A stretch of 64,000 bases of DNA from Bog-473 sp036268485. Its GTDB lineage: Bacteria; Actinomycetota; Acidimicrobiia; Acidimicrobiales; RAAP-2. Where the stretch lies: NCBI GenBank assembly GCA_036268485.1, contig DATAUC010000012.1, positions 111,242-175,241 on the forward strand. The letters run 5' to 3'. Both the position numbers and the translations under genes were made by a program. The notes beneath the pieces were generated by a model that saw only the letters and a program-made list of their open reading frames with translations, searched no databases and had not been told where the DNA came from. Positions 1 through 7,950 of this stretch are shown here, one piece after another. Within the stretch, counting starts at the first letter, position 1. Each line of letters starts with the position of its first letter.

Positions 1-238
1 GCAAGACGGAGCGGCGGGTCACCGGCGGCGTGCGAGCCCAGCGCGGAATGCGGACCATCTGGGCCAGGCGGACGATGGACGGAACCTCAATGTCCAAGCT
101 GGCCGAATGGAAGATGGAGCAGTCCTCCCGGAACACCACAGGCTCGGCTCGGCCGGCCAGGACCAGAACGACGGCACGGCGATCAGTAACGAGGGCCAGC
201 GGCTCGTAGGTCGCATTGAGGAGGAGCACCCGCTCCAT
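1..238 (-). CDS. HNH endonuclease, N-terminal part (cut by window edge)
   Basis: Read leftward from an ATG at 238, the first 79 residues start MERVLLLNATYEPL and continue with a basic/hydrophobic block (DRRAVVLVLAGRAEP). This is the typical N-terminus of the short (about 165-190 residue) actinobacterial HNH endonucleases. The HNH zinc/metal site lies in the missing C-terminal part beyond base 1, so catalysis cannot be checked. The frame is open into the window edge. It follows a 91-residue ORF by 13 bases, so both are probably on one transcript with the ROK kinase. These proteins are presumed nucleases; the cellular target is unknown. Confidence 0.8.
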   Translation of the reverse strand, partial: MERVLLLNATYEPLALVTDRRAVVLVLAGRAEPVVFREDCSIFHSASLDIEVPSIVRLAQMVRIPRWARTPPVTRRSVL

Positions 239-251
239 AACAGTGGAGAGG

Positions 252-527
252 CTACCCGCGGTGAGGGCGCGTCCTCCGACACCATTGCAAATACGCCACG
301 ACATCCTCCCCGGAAAGGGCGCCCCCCTCGCCGGATCCACCGAATGCGGTGACCATCCGGAAGTGCCAGTAGGCCTCCCCGGGCACCGGCAGGAACGGGG
401 TCCGGTGCCACCAACCCCGCCGGGAGAGGCGGAGGACCGCGCTGAGCGCGCTCCACCACAACCATGGTCGGGGCACGACGGCGCCCAGAACGACCGGGAT
501 GGAACGGCTCCACTGCTGGCTGCTCAC
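252..527 (-). CDS. small conserved actinobacterial protein, unknown function
   Basis: A 91-residue protein from a GTG at 527, preceded by an AGAGG-like ribosome site. It is rich in Trp and aromatic residues (RPWLWWSALSAVLRL, RRGWWHRTPFLPVPGE, YWHFRMVTAFGG) and ends with an EDVVAYLQWCR segment. I recognise the pattern as a small uncharacterised protein seen in other actinobacteria, but know no function. The amphipathic Trp-rich N-terminus suggests membrane association (inference). It sits 16 bases after the ROK kinase and 13 before the HNH gene. An overlapping 164-codon frame on the same strand is judged a shadow. Confidence 0.65.
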   Translation of the reverse strand: MSSQQWSRSIPVVLGAVVPRPWLWWSALSAVLRLSRRGWWHRTPFLPVPGEAYWHFRMVTAFGGSGEGGALSGEDVVAYLQWCRRTRPHRG

Positions 528-543
528 GCGTGCCTCTTGCTTG

Positions 544-1425
544 TCATGCGTGCGCCAACCCGTCCCACCCGACCTTGGCCGCTCCGATCAACGGGCCGGC
601 ATCGCCCAGCCCACCGGGCTGCACCCGGGCGCCCCGGGCGAACTCGAGGCCGCAGCGCAGGTCGATCTCCTGCTGGGCCGCCGCGAAGAAGGGGGCGCCG
701 AACCCCAGGGCCACCGACCCGCTGATGACCGCCAGAGGGAGGTCCAACAAATTGACCACCGAGGCCACGGCCCGGCCCACCAGCGTGCCGGTGCGCTCGA
801 TCACCTCGGGTGACGCATCCTGGGCCGGGCGCCCCGTCACGGCGGCGATGGCCGTCCCCGACGCCTCCGCCTCCAGGCAGCCGCGACCCCCGCAGGCGCA
901 GGCCCGCCCATCGGGTTCCACCACCACGTGCCCGATGTGGCCGGCGTTGCCCAACCGTCCATCAAGCAGTCGGCCGTCGAGCACGATGCCCCCACCGACC
1001 CCGGTCGAGACCACCATGGCGATGAAGTTCTGGCAGCCGGCGGCGGCCCCGATCCAGCCTTCGCCCAGGGCCAGCGCCTTGGCGTCGTTGTCCACGAAGG
1101 TGGCCAGGCCGGTGAACTCACGTAGCCGGGCCCGCAGGGGGAAGTCGCGCCAGCCGGCAATGTTCAGGGGTGAGATGCCCTCTCCGCCGGGCCGCATCGG
1201 TCCGCCGGTCCCGACACCGCACACCGCCACCGTGTCGCCCGGTCCGACGTCGGCCAGCACATGACCCACCACGCCGGCCAGGGCGTCCCAGAGGACCTCG
1301 GCCTGCCCCGGTTCGGTCGGCGGCGTCGGCGTCTGCGCCCGCACCGACAGGACGCCCGCACCATCAACCAGCCCGGCTGCCATTTTGGTGCCACCGATGT
1401 CGACGGCCAGTGCCAGCTCAGTCAT
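544..1425 (-). CDS. ROK-family sugar kinase (glucokinase-like)
   Basis: A 293-residue ROK protein that would phosphorylate a hexose with ATP (glucose or an amino sugar; substrate not resolvable). It has the N-terminal phosphate-binding DIGGTKMAAGLVD (about residues 9-21), a GVGTGGP segment, VDNDAKALALGE with the catalytic Asp, STGVGGGIV, and the ROK zinc-site block CACGGRGCLEAEASG near residue 175. Length is normal for the family. The start ATG at 1425 lies in a short tandem duplication (1410-1444) that places a second, out-of-frame ATG 19 bases upstream. It heads a leftward run with the 91-residue protein and the HNH gene. Confidence 0.9.
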   Translation of the reverse strand: MTELALAVDIGGTKMAAGLVDGAGVLSVRAQTPTPPTEPGQAEVLWDALAGVVGHVLADVGPGDTVAVCGVGTGGPMRPGGEGISPLNIAGWRDFPLRARLREFTGLATFVDNDAKALALGEGWIGAAAGCQNFIAMVVSTGVGGGIVLDGRLLDGRLGNAGHIGHVVVEPDGRACACGGRGCLEAEASGTAIAAVTGRPAQDASPEVIERTGTLVGRAVASVVNLLDLPLAVISGSVALGFGAPFFAAAQQEIDLRCGLEFARGARVQPGGLGDAGPLIGAAKVGWDGLAHA

Positions 1426-1444
1426 GCCGTGCCAGCTCTGTCAT
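1410..1444 (-). repeat. 16-bp tandem duplication over the ROK start codon
   Basis: Two 16-base copies (1410-1425 and 1429-1444) differ at one position and both carry an ATG reading leftward. The distal ATG (1444) opens an eight-codon frame ending in TGA just inside the ROK gene; the proximal ATG (1425) is the ROK start. The 19-base offset puts the copies in different frames. Confidence 0.8.
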
Positions 1445-1480
1445 GGAGGGGAACCGCCTGCGGGCGAACCCGCGCGGTGC

Positions 1481-1885
1481 CTAGCTCTCGCGCCGGTGGA
1501 ACCGGGAGCGGAACCAGTCCCGCGCTTCGGTGACTGCGCCCTCAATCCCGCTGGAGGCAGCAGCCGCTTTGGACTGCTCGCCGTCCCGGGCCCGGGTCAG
1601 GTCGTGCCAACCGGCCCGGCCCATACGGCGCAGGTTGCGCTCGAACACCACGGCCGAGGCGAACATGACGACGACGCCGATGAAGCCGACCACGACCGAG
1701 ACGCTGTAGAACCCGACCAGGATCACCACGCCGAGTACGAAGGTGACGGCGGCCCACTTGCAGTAACGGCCGGCGTGCCGGTACACCGACTCGGACCGCA
1801 CGCGCTCGGCAAACTCGGGATCCTGGCGGACCAGTGACTCCTCGAGTTCGGCCAGGATGCGCTGCTCGTGGTCAGAGAGAGGCAC
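1481..1885 (-). CDS. DUF3040 small membrane protein
   Basis: A 134-residue protein from a GTG at 1885, with a GGGGAG ribosome site 6-7 bases upstream. It begins PLSDHEQRILAELE, the hallmark opening of DUF3040, then has two closely spaced transmembrane segments (about residues 44-60 and 63-82) and a charged C-terminal tail. The function of DUF3040 is not established; it is widespread in actinobacteria and often lies near cell-division genes. It ends 55 bases before the ROK start and is divergent from the acyl-CoA ligase across a 277-base gap. Confidence 0.88.
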   Translation of the reverse strand: MPLSDHEQRILAELEESLVRQDPEFAERVRSESVYRHAGRYCKWAAVTFVLGVVILVGFYSVSVVVGFIGVVVMFASAVVFERNLRRMGRAGWHDLTRARDGEQSKAAAASSGIEGAVTEARDWFRSRFHRRES

Positions 1886-2162
1886 GGTTCACTCCCCGTG
1901 TTCCACGACTGTCGCCGCATCCCTCGTCGTTTGTCCGCCCCATGCAGTTCTTATGTTGGCACGCTCGCAGGCCCCAGACAATGTCCCCCCGCCTCGGGTG
2001 ACCTTCGTGCCTGGCGCCTCTCACGGAGATCAGCTTAGGACGACCCCACGCCTGGCGGCACGCGGCTGGGCCTGGATCTTTCGGTTCTCAGGTCGCTCTC
2101 ATCTCGTCTCCGCTCGCCGCCGCCCGACAGCTGCTATGAGATGGGTCCGAAAAGGAGCCACC

Positions 2163-3728
2163 ATGCGCAACGATGTCGTACTCACCGGAGCCCGGACCAT
2201 GTGGGATCTCGTCGATCAGCGGGGCGACGCCACTCCGGACCAGCCCATGCTGCTCACCGCCGAGGGCGAGCAGCTCACGTTCGGCGCCTTTCGTGATCGG
2301 GCCCTGAGGGTGGCGGCCGGCCTGCACGCCATGGGCGTGCGCACCGGCTCGGTGGTCTCGTGGCAGCTGCCCACCCGCATCGACACCATCGTGCTCTCCC
2401 TGGCCCTCTCCCGCCTCGGTGCCGTCCAGAACCCCATCATCCACCTCTACCGCGAGCGCGAAGTCGGCTTCGCCCTGCGCCAAACCGGGGCGTCACTGTT
2501 CGCCATCCCTAAGGTGTGGCGCCAGGTCGACTTCGAAGCCATCGCCGAAAAGGCCTTAGCCGGCACCCCCCAAGACGCCCGGCCCGCCCTGCTCCTGGTC
2601 GACGACGGCCTGCCCGAGGGTGACCCGGCCGCCCTGCCGCCCGCCCCCGAGGGCACCGAGCCCGAGGCCGCCCCCATCCGCTGGATCTATTACACGTCGG
2701 GCTCCACGGCCGACCCCAAGGGCGTGCAGCACACCGACCAGACCCTGATCGCCGGCGGTTGGGGCCTGGCCCAGGCCCTGGCCATGACGGCCGATGACGT
2801 CGGCTCCATCGCCTTCCCCTTCGCCCACATCGCCGGGCCCGACTACCTGGTCACCATGCTCACCTTCGGCTTCCCGGCCGTGCTGGTCGAGGCCTTCTCC
2901 GCTCCGGACGTCCTACCCATCTTCCGCCGCTACGGCGCCACCATGGTCGGGGGCAGCACCGCCTTCTACGTGGCCTACCTGGCCGAGCAGCGCAAAGCCC
3001 CGGGCGAACCCATCCTGCCCACGCTGCGCCTGATGTCCGGCGGCGGCGCGGCCAAGCCGCCCGAGGTGCATTTCGAGGTGCGCGACGAGATCGGCGGGCG
3101 CGGCGTCGTCCACGGCTACGGCATGACCGAGGTGCCGATGATCTCCAACGGGTCACCGACCGACACCGACGAGCAGTTGGCCAACACCGACGGCCGGCCC
3201 GTCGCCGGGGCCGACGTCCGCATCGTGACCCTGACCGGCCAACCAGCCGGCGCCGACGAGGAGGGCGAGGTGCGCGTCAAGGGGCCCATGGTCTTCCACG
3301 GCTACACCGATGCCGGGCTCACGGCCGACGCCTTCGATGGGGACGGGTACTTCCGCACCGGCGACCTGGGCAAGCTGCGAGCCGACGGGCACCTGACCCT
3401 GACCGGTCGCCTCAAGGACGTCATCGTGCGCAAGGGGGAGAACATCAGCGCCAAGGAGATCGAAGACCTGCTGTACACCCATCCCGACGTCGTCGAGGTG
3501 GCCGTCATCGGCCTGCCCGACGCTACCCGGGGCGAGCGGGTCTGCGCCGTGGTGCAGCTGGCCGACGGGGTGACCGGGCTGGAACTGGCCGCCGTGGCCG
3601 ATTTCTGCCGCCAGGCCGGCCTCATGACCCAGAAGATCCCCGAGCAGGTCGAGATCCGCGCCGAATGGCCGCGGGCCGGTACCGGCAAGATCGTCAAGAA
3701 GAGCCTGCGCGACGAGTATTCGGCATGA
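2163..3728 (+). CDS. acyl-CoA ligase (AMP-forming, ANL superfamily)
   Basis: A 521-residue acyl/aryl-CoA synthetase that would activate a carboxylic acid via an acyl-adenylate. It shows the phosphate-binding YYTSGSTADPKGVQH, the adenine-binding HGYGMTEVPM, the FRTGDLG Asp motif, GRLKDVIVRKGENIS of the hinge region, and the C-terminal catalytic Lys in GTGKIVKKSLR. The overall look resembles cyclohexanecarboxylate/medium-chain ligases, but the substrate is not predictable. The start is ATG 2163 behind AAAGGAG (2151-2157); the frame is open about 300 bases further upstream without a better start. The stop overlaps the next gene by 4 bases. Confidence 0.9.
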   Translation: MRNDVVLTGARTMWDLVDQRGDATPDQPMLLTAEGEQLTFGAFRDRALRVAAGLHAMGVRTGSVVSWQLPTRIDTIVLSLALSRLGAVQNPIIHLYREREVGFALRQTGASLFAIPKVWRQVDFEAIAEKALAGTPQDARPALLLVDDGLPEGDPAALPPAPEGTEPEAAPIRWIYYTSGSTADPKGVQHTDQTLIAGGWGLAQALAMTADDVGSIAFPFAHIAGPDYLVTMLTFGFPAVLVEAFSAPDVLPIFRRYGATMVGGSTAFYVAYLAEQRKAPGEPILPTLRLMSGGGAAKPPEVHFEVRDEIGGRGVVHGYGMTEVPMISNGSPTDTDEQLANTDGRPVAGADVRIVTLTGQPAGADEEGEVRVKGPMVFHGYTDAGLTADAFDGDGYFRTGDLGKLRADGHLTLTGRLKDVIVRKGENISAKEIEDLLYTHPDVVEVAVIGLPDATRGERVCAVVQLADGVTGLELAAVADFCRQAGLMTQKIPEQVEIRAEWPRAGTGKIVKKSLRDEYSA

Positions 3729-4291
3729 GTCGGACCGGGTTCGACATTGAGCTGCTGCCCGCCCCGACACCCGGCGTCCCCTATCGCATCATGTACGTCT
3801 GCACCGGGAACATCTGCCGCTCCCCCATGGCCGAGATCGTGACCAGGGACCTGGCCGAGGACGTCACGCTCGAGGGCGGGTCCTCCCTGGCCAGCCACCT
3901 GGAGGTGACCAGTGCCGGCACCGGCCCCTGGCACGAAGGCGGCCCGATGGATCCCCGGACCGCTGCCACGCTGGTGCGGGCCGGCTTCACCGACCACCCC
4001 CACATCGCCCACCAGATCGCCACGTCCCAGTTGTCGCAGTACGACCTGGTGGTGGCCCTCGACCGGCGCCACCAGCAGACCCTGCGCAGTCTGGGCACCG
4101 ACCCCACCCGGCTGTTCCTCCTGCGCTCCTTCGATCCCAAGGCCGGCGCCGCCGCCGACGTGCCCGATCCCTATTACGGCGACGACGAGACCTTCGATAC
4201 GTGTCTCGCCATGATCGCCGACGGCTGCCGGGGCCTGGTCGCGGCCCTCGCCGTGTTGTGGGATGCACCGGACGCGCCACCCGTGTCCTGA
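3725..4291 (+). CDS. low-molecular-weight protein-tyrosine phosphatase
   Basis: A 188-residue cysteine phosphatase. The P-loop CTGNICRSP begins at Cys26 (Cys-X5-Arg), and the general-acid Asp is in VPDPYYGDDETF near the C-terminus. It is slightly longer at the N-terminus (about 20 residues) than typical LMW-PTPs. The ATG at 3725 overlaps the ligase stop (ATGA), so translation is coupled. The CapA-like gene follows 32 bases later. In actinobacteria such enzymes act on tyrosine-phosphorylated or small phospho-substrates; a role in envelope polymer control with the CapA-like neighbour is only inference. Confidence 0.9.
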   Translation: MSRTGFDIELLPAPTPGVPYRIMYVCTGNICRSPMAEIVTRDLAEDVTLEGGSSLASHLEVTSAGTGPWHEGGPMDPRTAATLVRAGFTDHPHIAHQIATSQLSQYDLVVALDRRHQQTLRSLGTDPTRLFLLRSFDPKAGAAADVPDPYYGDDETFDTCLAMIADGCRGLVAALAVLWDAPDAPPVS

Positions 4292-4311
4292 TCTGTCTGA
4301 ATTCCGTGTGA

Positions 4312-4326
4312 CATAGTGCCCAGGTG
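4312..4326 (+). promoter_or_regulatory. putative leaderless promoter of the CapA-like gene
   Basis: A -10-like CATAGT (4312-4317) lies exactly 6 bases before the GTG start at 4324, with no Shine-Dalgarno sequence between. The first base is a C instead of T, making it the weakest of the leaderless-type promoters in this window. Confidence 0.45.
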
Positions 4327-5637
4327 GTCTCACGCCGGGTCCGCCAAAGACGTCGACAGTTCGCCACGGTGGGCGTCGTGCTCTTCTTCGTCCTCGTCTA
4401 TGTGATTTTCTTGTCCGGGGGCGGTGGCAAGAGCCCCAAACAGGCGACGACCCCCGGCCACACCACGACCCCGGTCACCTTCCCCAAGCACTCCCCGCTC
4501 AACCCCGATTGGCGGGGCAGCGGCAAGCCGGTGACCTTGGCTTTCGGGGGCGACGTGCACTTCGCTGGCGCCGTCGGTCAACGCCTGGCCACCAATCCCG
4601 CCACCGCGCTCGGCACGACCGTCGCCCAGCTCTTCTCGGGCGCCCAGCTGAGCATGGTCAACCTGGAAACCGCCGTCACCACCGGCAGCTGCCCCCAGCC
4701 CCAGAGCAAGCAGTTCATCTTCAACACGGGTGCCTCGGCCATCACCGCCCTACGCAGCGCCGGCATCACGCTGGCCACACAGGCCAACGACCACGGCATG
4801 GACTGCGGGCAAACCGGTCTGAGCCAGGACCTGTCCATCGCCGCCGCGGCCAAGTACCCCATCATCGGGATCGGCAGCAACGCCAGCCAGGCCTTCGCCC
4901 CGTACCGGACCACTATCAACGGCCAACGCATCGCCATCATCGCCGCCACCCAGGTCATCGCGGCCAACCTGGTCAGCACCTGGGCCGCCACCGGCAGCCA
5001 GCCCGGAGTGGCCTCCGCACTCAACCCGAGCGAACTTGTCACGGCCGTGCAAACAGCCCGGCGGACTTCTGACACCGTCGTCGTCTACCTGCACTGGGGC
5101 ACCGAGTTGCAGGCCTGCCCGGACACGCAGCAGATCCCCCTGGCCCAGCAGCTCGTCAATGCCGGCGCCGACATCGTGATCGGAACCAACGCCCACGTGC
5201 TCCTCGGTGCCGGCTATCTCGGGAGTGCCTACGTCGACTACGGGCTGGGCAACTTCGCCTTCTACGACGACAGCGCGCCGGAGACCGACAGCGGTGCCCT
5301 GCTGGTCACCGTGGTCGGGCGCCACATCACCAACTCGGTCTTCCGCCCCGCCACCATCGTCAACGGATTGCCCGAACCCCTGACCGGCACCCCCGGCACG
5401 ACGGCCTTGGCCAGCTGGAACGCCGCCCGTGGGTGCACCAGCCTGGCGACGGCCCCGTCGGTGAGCCTGGCCACCGAGCAGGGGGAAACGTCCGCCTTCA
5501 CCGCCCCCACCACCACGACCAACCCCGCCGTCACGACCACGACCACGGGGGGCGATGCCGCCACCACGACCACGACAACGACCAAACCGACGGCGACGAC
5601 CACAACCACCACGGCCCCCACCGACAACGCCGGCTAA
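4324..5637 (+). CDS. CapA-family (PGA_cap) cell-surface protein
   Basis: A 437-residue protein with an N-terminal signal anchor (about residues 14-30), then a metallophosphatase-like CapA domain: LAFGGDVHFAG, MVNLETAVT, TQANDHGMDCG, VYLHWGTELQ and GTNAHVLLG carry the expected Asp/His/Asn metal-site residues. CapA proteins take part in poly-gamma-glutamate capsule formation or related surface polymers; the exact substrate here is unknown. The last 45 or so residues are an extracellular low-complexity Thr-rich tail (5505-5634). No other capsule genes are adjacent. The GTG start at 4324 fits a leaderless promoter. Confidence 0.85.
   Translation: MVSRRVRQRRRQFATVGVVLFFVLVYVIFLSGGGGKSPKQATTPGHTTTPVTFPKHSPLNPDWRGSGKPVTLAFGGDVHFAGAVGQRLATNPATALGTTVAQLFSGAQLSMVNLETAVTTGSCPQPQSKQFIFNTGASAITALRSAGITLATQANDHGMDCGQTGLSQDLSIAAAAKYPIIGIGSNASQAFAPYRTTINGQRIAIIAATQVIAANLVSTWAATGSQPGVASALNPSELVTAVQTARRTSDTVVVYLHWGTELQACPDTQQIPLAQQLVNAGADIVIGTNAHVLLGAGYLGSAYVDYGLGNFAFYDDSAPETDSGALLVTVVGRHITNSVFRPATIVNGLPEPLTGTPGTTALASWNAARGCTSLATAPSVSLATEQGETSAFTAPTTTTNPAVTTTTTGGDAATTTTTTTKPTATTTTTTAPTDNAG
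5505..5634 (+). repeat. low-complexity ACC/ACG tract encoding a Thr-rich tail
   Basis: Near-tandem ACC/ACG codons encode runs of four to seven threonines interrupted by Gly, Asp, Ala, Lys and Pro. In a secreted or anchored protein such tails are typical linkers and possible O-glycosylation zones (inference). Confidence 0.85.
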
Positions 5638-5644
5638 GAGGGCT

Positions 5645-6928
5645 TCAGTCCGGGAAGAAACGGGGCAGGTGGTCCTTGTTGGCGGCCAGCAAGGCGTCGG
5701 CCAACTCGGCCGCCAAGGGGTACTGGCCCACCAGCGGGTTGGCCAGGAGCGCGCGCACCACGTCGTTGCGGCTGCCCGAACAGGCCGCCCGGACGGCGAG
5801 CTGCTCGTAGGCCTTGGCGTGCTGGACCAACCCCAGCATGTCTGGCGGCAGCGGGCGCTGGGGCAACGGGTGGGCACCTTGCGCGTCGACGACCGCCCGT
5901 GTCTCGACCACGGCATCGTCAGGCAGGCCCGGGATGGCGCCGTCATTGCGCATGTCCACCACCTGAATGTCGCCGGTATCGGCGTGCAACGACGCCATCA
6001 GACGGACGGCGGCCAGCGAGTAGAACGCGCCGCCTCGAAATGACAGCGCGGCGGGCTTGGTGACCAATTCCGGATTGCGGTACTCCTCCAGCAGCTTCGC
6101 TTCGAGCTCCGCCACCACCTCGGCCCGTGACCGGTGGCCCGGCACGGCCTGCTGGGCCACTTCGGTGTCGTGCTGGTAGTAGTAGTGCACGTAGTACGAG
6201 GGCAAGGCTTCTTGGAGACGCAGGACCTCGAGCGGCACACCGCTTTCCAATTCCAACTCCGGGCCGACGCGGTCGAACAGCTCGGGCAGGCGATCGGGCG
6301 AGTCCTCGCCCACTCGAGCCGACCGGATCCAGGTCAGATGGTTCAGCCCCACGTGCTCAACCTCGACCGCGTCGGGATCGACGCCGAGATAGTGGCCGAG
6401 CCGACGCTGGGCCCAGATCGCCACGTTGCAGAGCCCGACCGCCCGATGTCCCTCGTCGAGCAGCGCCTGGGTCACGATGCCAACCGGGTTGGTGAAGTCG
6501 ACGAACCAAGCGCCCGGGTTGCCCCGCCGGGCGGTCTCCTCGGCCAACTCCAGCACGGTCGGGACGGTGCGCAGCGCCTTGGCCAAACCGCCGGCTCCGG
6601 TGGTCTCCTGCCCGAGGCAGCCGTAGCCCACCGGCAGGGTCTCGTCCACATGACGTGCCGCCTGCCCGCCGATGCGCAGCTGCACGACCACGAAGTCGGC
6701 GCCTTCCAACGCGGCGTCCCGGTCGTCGGTGGTCGAGAAGGTCCCGCCCCAGCCGCGCGCTCGCAGGATGCGCTCGGACAGACCGCCCACGGCCTGACGG
6801 CGCTGGGCGTCCGGATCGAGCAGCACCAGATCGTCGACCACCAGGCGGTCCTCGTGGTCGCACAGTCCGTCCACCAACTCGGGGGTGTAGGTGCTTCCCC
6901 CACCCACGATGACCACCTTCGTCCCCAC
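5645..6928 (-). CDS. GH4 family 6-phospho-beta-glucosidase
   Basis: A 427-residue NAD- and metal-dependent GH4 hydrolase, which cleaves 6-phospho-glucosides by an oxidation-elimination mechanism. It has the Rossmann GGGSTYTPELV (residues 9-19), QETTGAGGL (107-115), DFTNPVGIVTQAL with Asn147, the metal-site Cys167-Asn168 in VGLCNVAIW, and His197 in VGLNHLTW. These match the 6-phospho-beta-glucosidase branch. The GTG at 6928 is chosen because GTKVVIVGGG starts the Rossmann strand; a longer frame upstream overlaps the divergent kinase gene. Its C-terminus lies 7 bases from the convergent CapA gene. Confidence 0.9.
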   Translation of the reverse strand: MGTKVVIVGGGSTYTPELVDGLCDHEDRLVVDDLVLLDPDAQRRQAVGGLSERILRARGWGGTFSTTDDRDAALEGADFVVVQLRIGGQAARHVDETLPVGYGCLGQETTGAGGLAKALRTVPTVLELAEETARRGNPGAWFVDFTNPVGIVTQALLDEGHRAVGLCNVAIWAQRRLGHYLGVDPDAVEVEHVGLNHLTWIRSARVGEDSPDRLPELFDRVGPELELESGVPLEVLRLQEALPSYYVHYYYQHDTEVAQQAVPGHRSRAEVVAELEAKLLEEYRNPELVTKPAALSFRGGAFYSLAAVRLMASLHADTGDIQVVDMRNDGAIPGLPDDAVVETRAVVDAQGAHPLPQRPLPPDMLGLVQHAKAYEQLAVRAACSGSRNDVVRALLANPLVGQYPLAAELADALLAANKDHLPRFFPD

Positions 6929-6941
6929 GGTCGGCAACGTA
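6928..6941 (-). promoter_or_regulatory. leaderless promoter of the GH4 gene
   Basis: On the minus strand TACGTT (plus 6936-6941) is followed by 7 bases and the GTG start at 6928. It overlaps the -10 of the divergent kinase promoter by two bases. Confidence 0.65.
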
Positions 6942-6954
6942 CTATCCAGGCGTG
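6940..6954 (+). promoter_or_regulatory. leaderless promoter of the BadF-type kinase gene
   Basis: TACTAT (6940-6945) lies 6 bases before the GTG at 6952. It shares bases 6940-6941 with the -10 of the GH4 gene on the other strand, so the two polymerase sites cannot be occupied together. Confidence 0.65.
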
Positions 6955-7950
6955 CCCAGCCCACCCGTCCCCGCACTGGTGGCCATCGATGGCGGGAGCA
7001 CCAAAACCGATGCCGTCCTGATCGGCCTCGATGGCGCGGTACTCGGCCGGGCCCGCACCGGACCGAGCAACCACCAGCTGCTCGGGGTGGACGGGGCCGT
7101 CGACGGCATCGGCCAAGCCATCGCCGAAGCACTGCGCGCCGCCGGCTTGGACGATCCCCCCTGGCCCATCGTCGAGTTGGGTGTCTACTGCCTGGCCGGC
7201 TTGGACCTCCCGGTGGACGACGAGCGCATGGGTCCCGCCATCGCCCTGCGGGGCTGGTCCGCCACCGATCTCCTCCGCAATGACACGTTCGCCGTGTCGC
7301 GGGCCGGCACCACGGCCCCCTGGGGCATCGGCCTGGTCTGTGGCACCGGCATGAATTGCGCCGGCGTGGGTCCCGACGGATCAGTGGTCCGCTTTCCCGC
7401 CCTGGCCGAGTTGTCGGGCGATTTCGCACCCGGCGGCGCCTGGCTGGGCCTGCGTGCCCTGGGCCTCGCCCTGCGGGCTCGGGACGGCCGGGGTCAGCCC
7501 ACCACGCTCAGTGAATCGATTCCCCGCCACCTCGACCAGCCCGACGTGGAGTCCGTCCTCACGGCGATCTACACCGGCGAACTCCCCTACGGTCGACTGT
7601 TCGAATTGGCCCGGGTCCTGCTCGACGCCGCGGCCGAGGGCGACGGACCATCCCGCGCCGCCGCCGATCTCCTGGCCGACGAGGTGGTGGCCTTTGCCAC
7701 CGCCGCCATCATGCGACTCGGCGTCCAGGACGAGCCGGTCGAGGTCGTGCTGGGGGGCGGCATCTTCCAGACGCACGACACCGGCTTCCAGCAGCGGGTG
7801 GCCTACGGCATCAAAGCCATCGCCCCCCGAGCCGTGCTCCATCACCTGAGCGCGCCGCCCGTCCTCGGTGCCGGCCTCATCGGCCTTGATACCTTGGGAG
7901 CCGGCGACCAGGCCAAGGCCCGCCTGCGGGCCGAGCTTTCACACGGCTAG
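6952..7950 (+). CDS. BadF/BadG/BcrA/BcrD-type ATPase, N-acetylglucosamine kinase-like
   Basis: A 332-residue sugar kinase of the ASKHA fold. The phosphate loop DGGSTKTDAVLIG starts at Asp13; GPSNHQL, CLAGLDLP, GLVCGTGMNCAGV and VVLGGGIFQT follow in the order seen in GlcNAc kinases of the BadF family. It likely phosphorylates an amino sugar; GlcNAc is an inference from similarity. It is divergent from the GH4 phospho-glycosidase with only 23 bases between start codons, suggesting joint use of a beta-glycoside or chitin-derived sugar. Its TAG stop overlaps the MFS stop within the palindrome CTAG. Confidence 0.85.
   Translation: MPSPPVPALVAIDGGSTKTDAVLIGLDGAVLGRARTGPSNHQLLGVDGAVDGIGQAIAEALRAAGLDDPPWPIVELGVYCLAGLDLPVDDERMGPAIALRGWSATDLLRNDTFAVSRAGTTAPWGIGLVCGTGMNCAGVGPDGSVVRFPALAELSGDFAPGGAWLGLRALGLALRARDGRGQPTTLSESIPRHLDQPDVESVLTAIYTGELPYGRLFELARVLLDAAAEGDGPSRAAADLLADEVVAFATAAIMRLGVQDEPVEVVLGGGIFQTHDTGFQQRVAYGIKAIAPRAVLHHLSAPPVLGAGLIGLDTLGAGDQAKARLRAELSHG

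Noticed and set aside
1886..2162. Regulatory RNA or riboswitch in the 277-base gap before the acyl-CoA ligase
   Set aside because: No conserved stem-loops or known riboswitch cores were recognisable; it appears to be a plain divergent promoter region.
6929..7429. N-terminal extension of the GH4 frame beyond GTG 6928
   Set aside because: Arg/Pro-rich and lies antisense to the kinase coding region; the Rossmann start and -10 spacing place the start at 6928.
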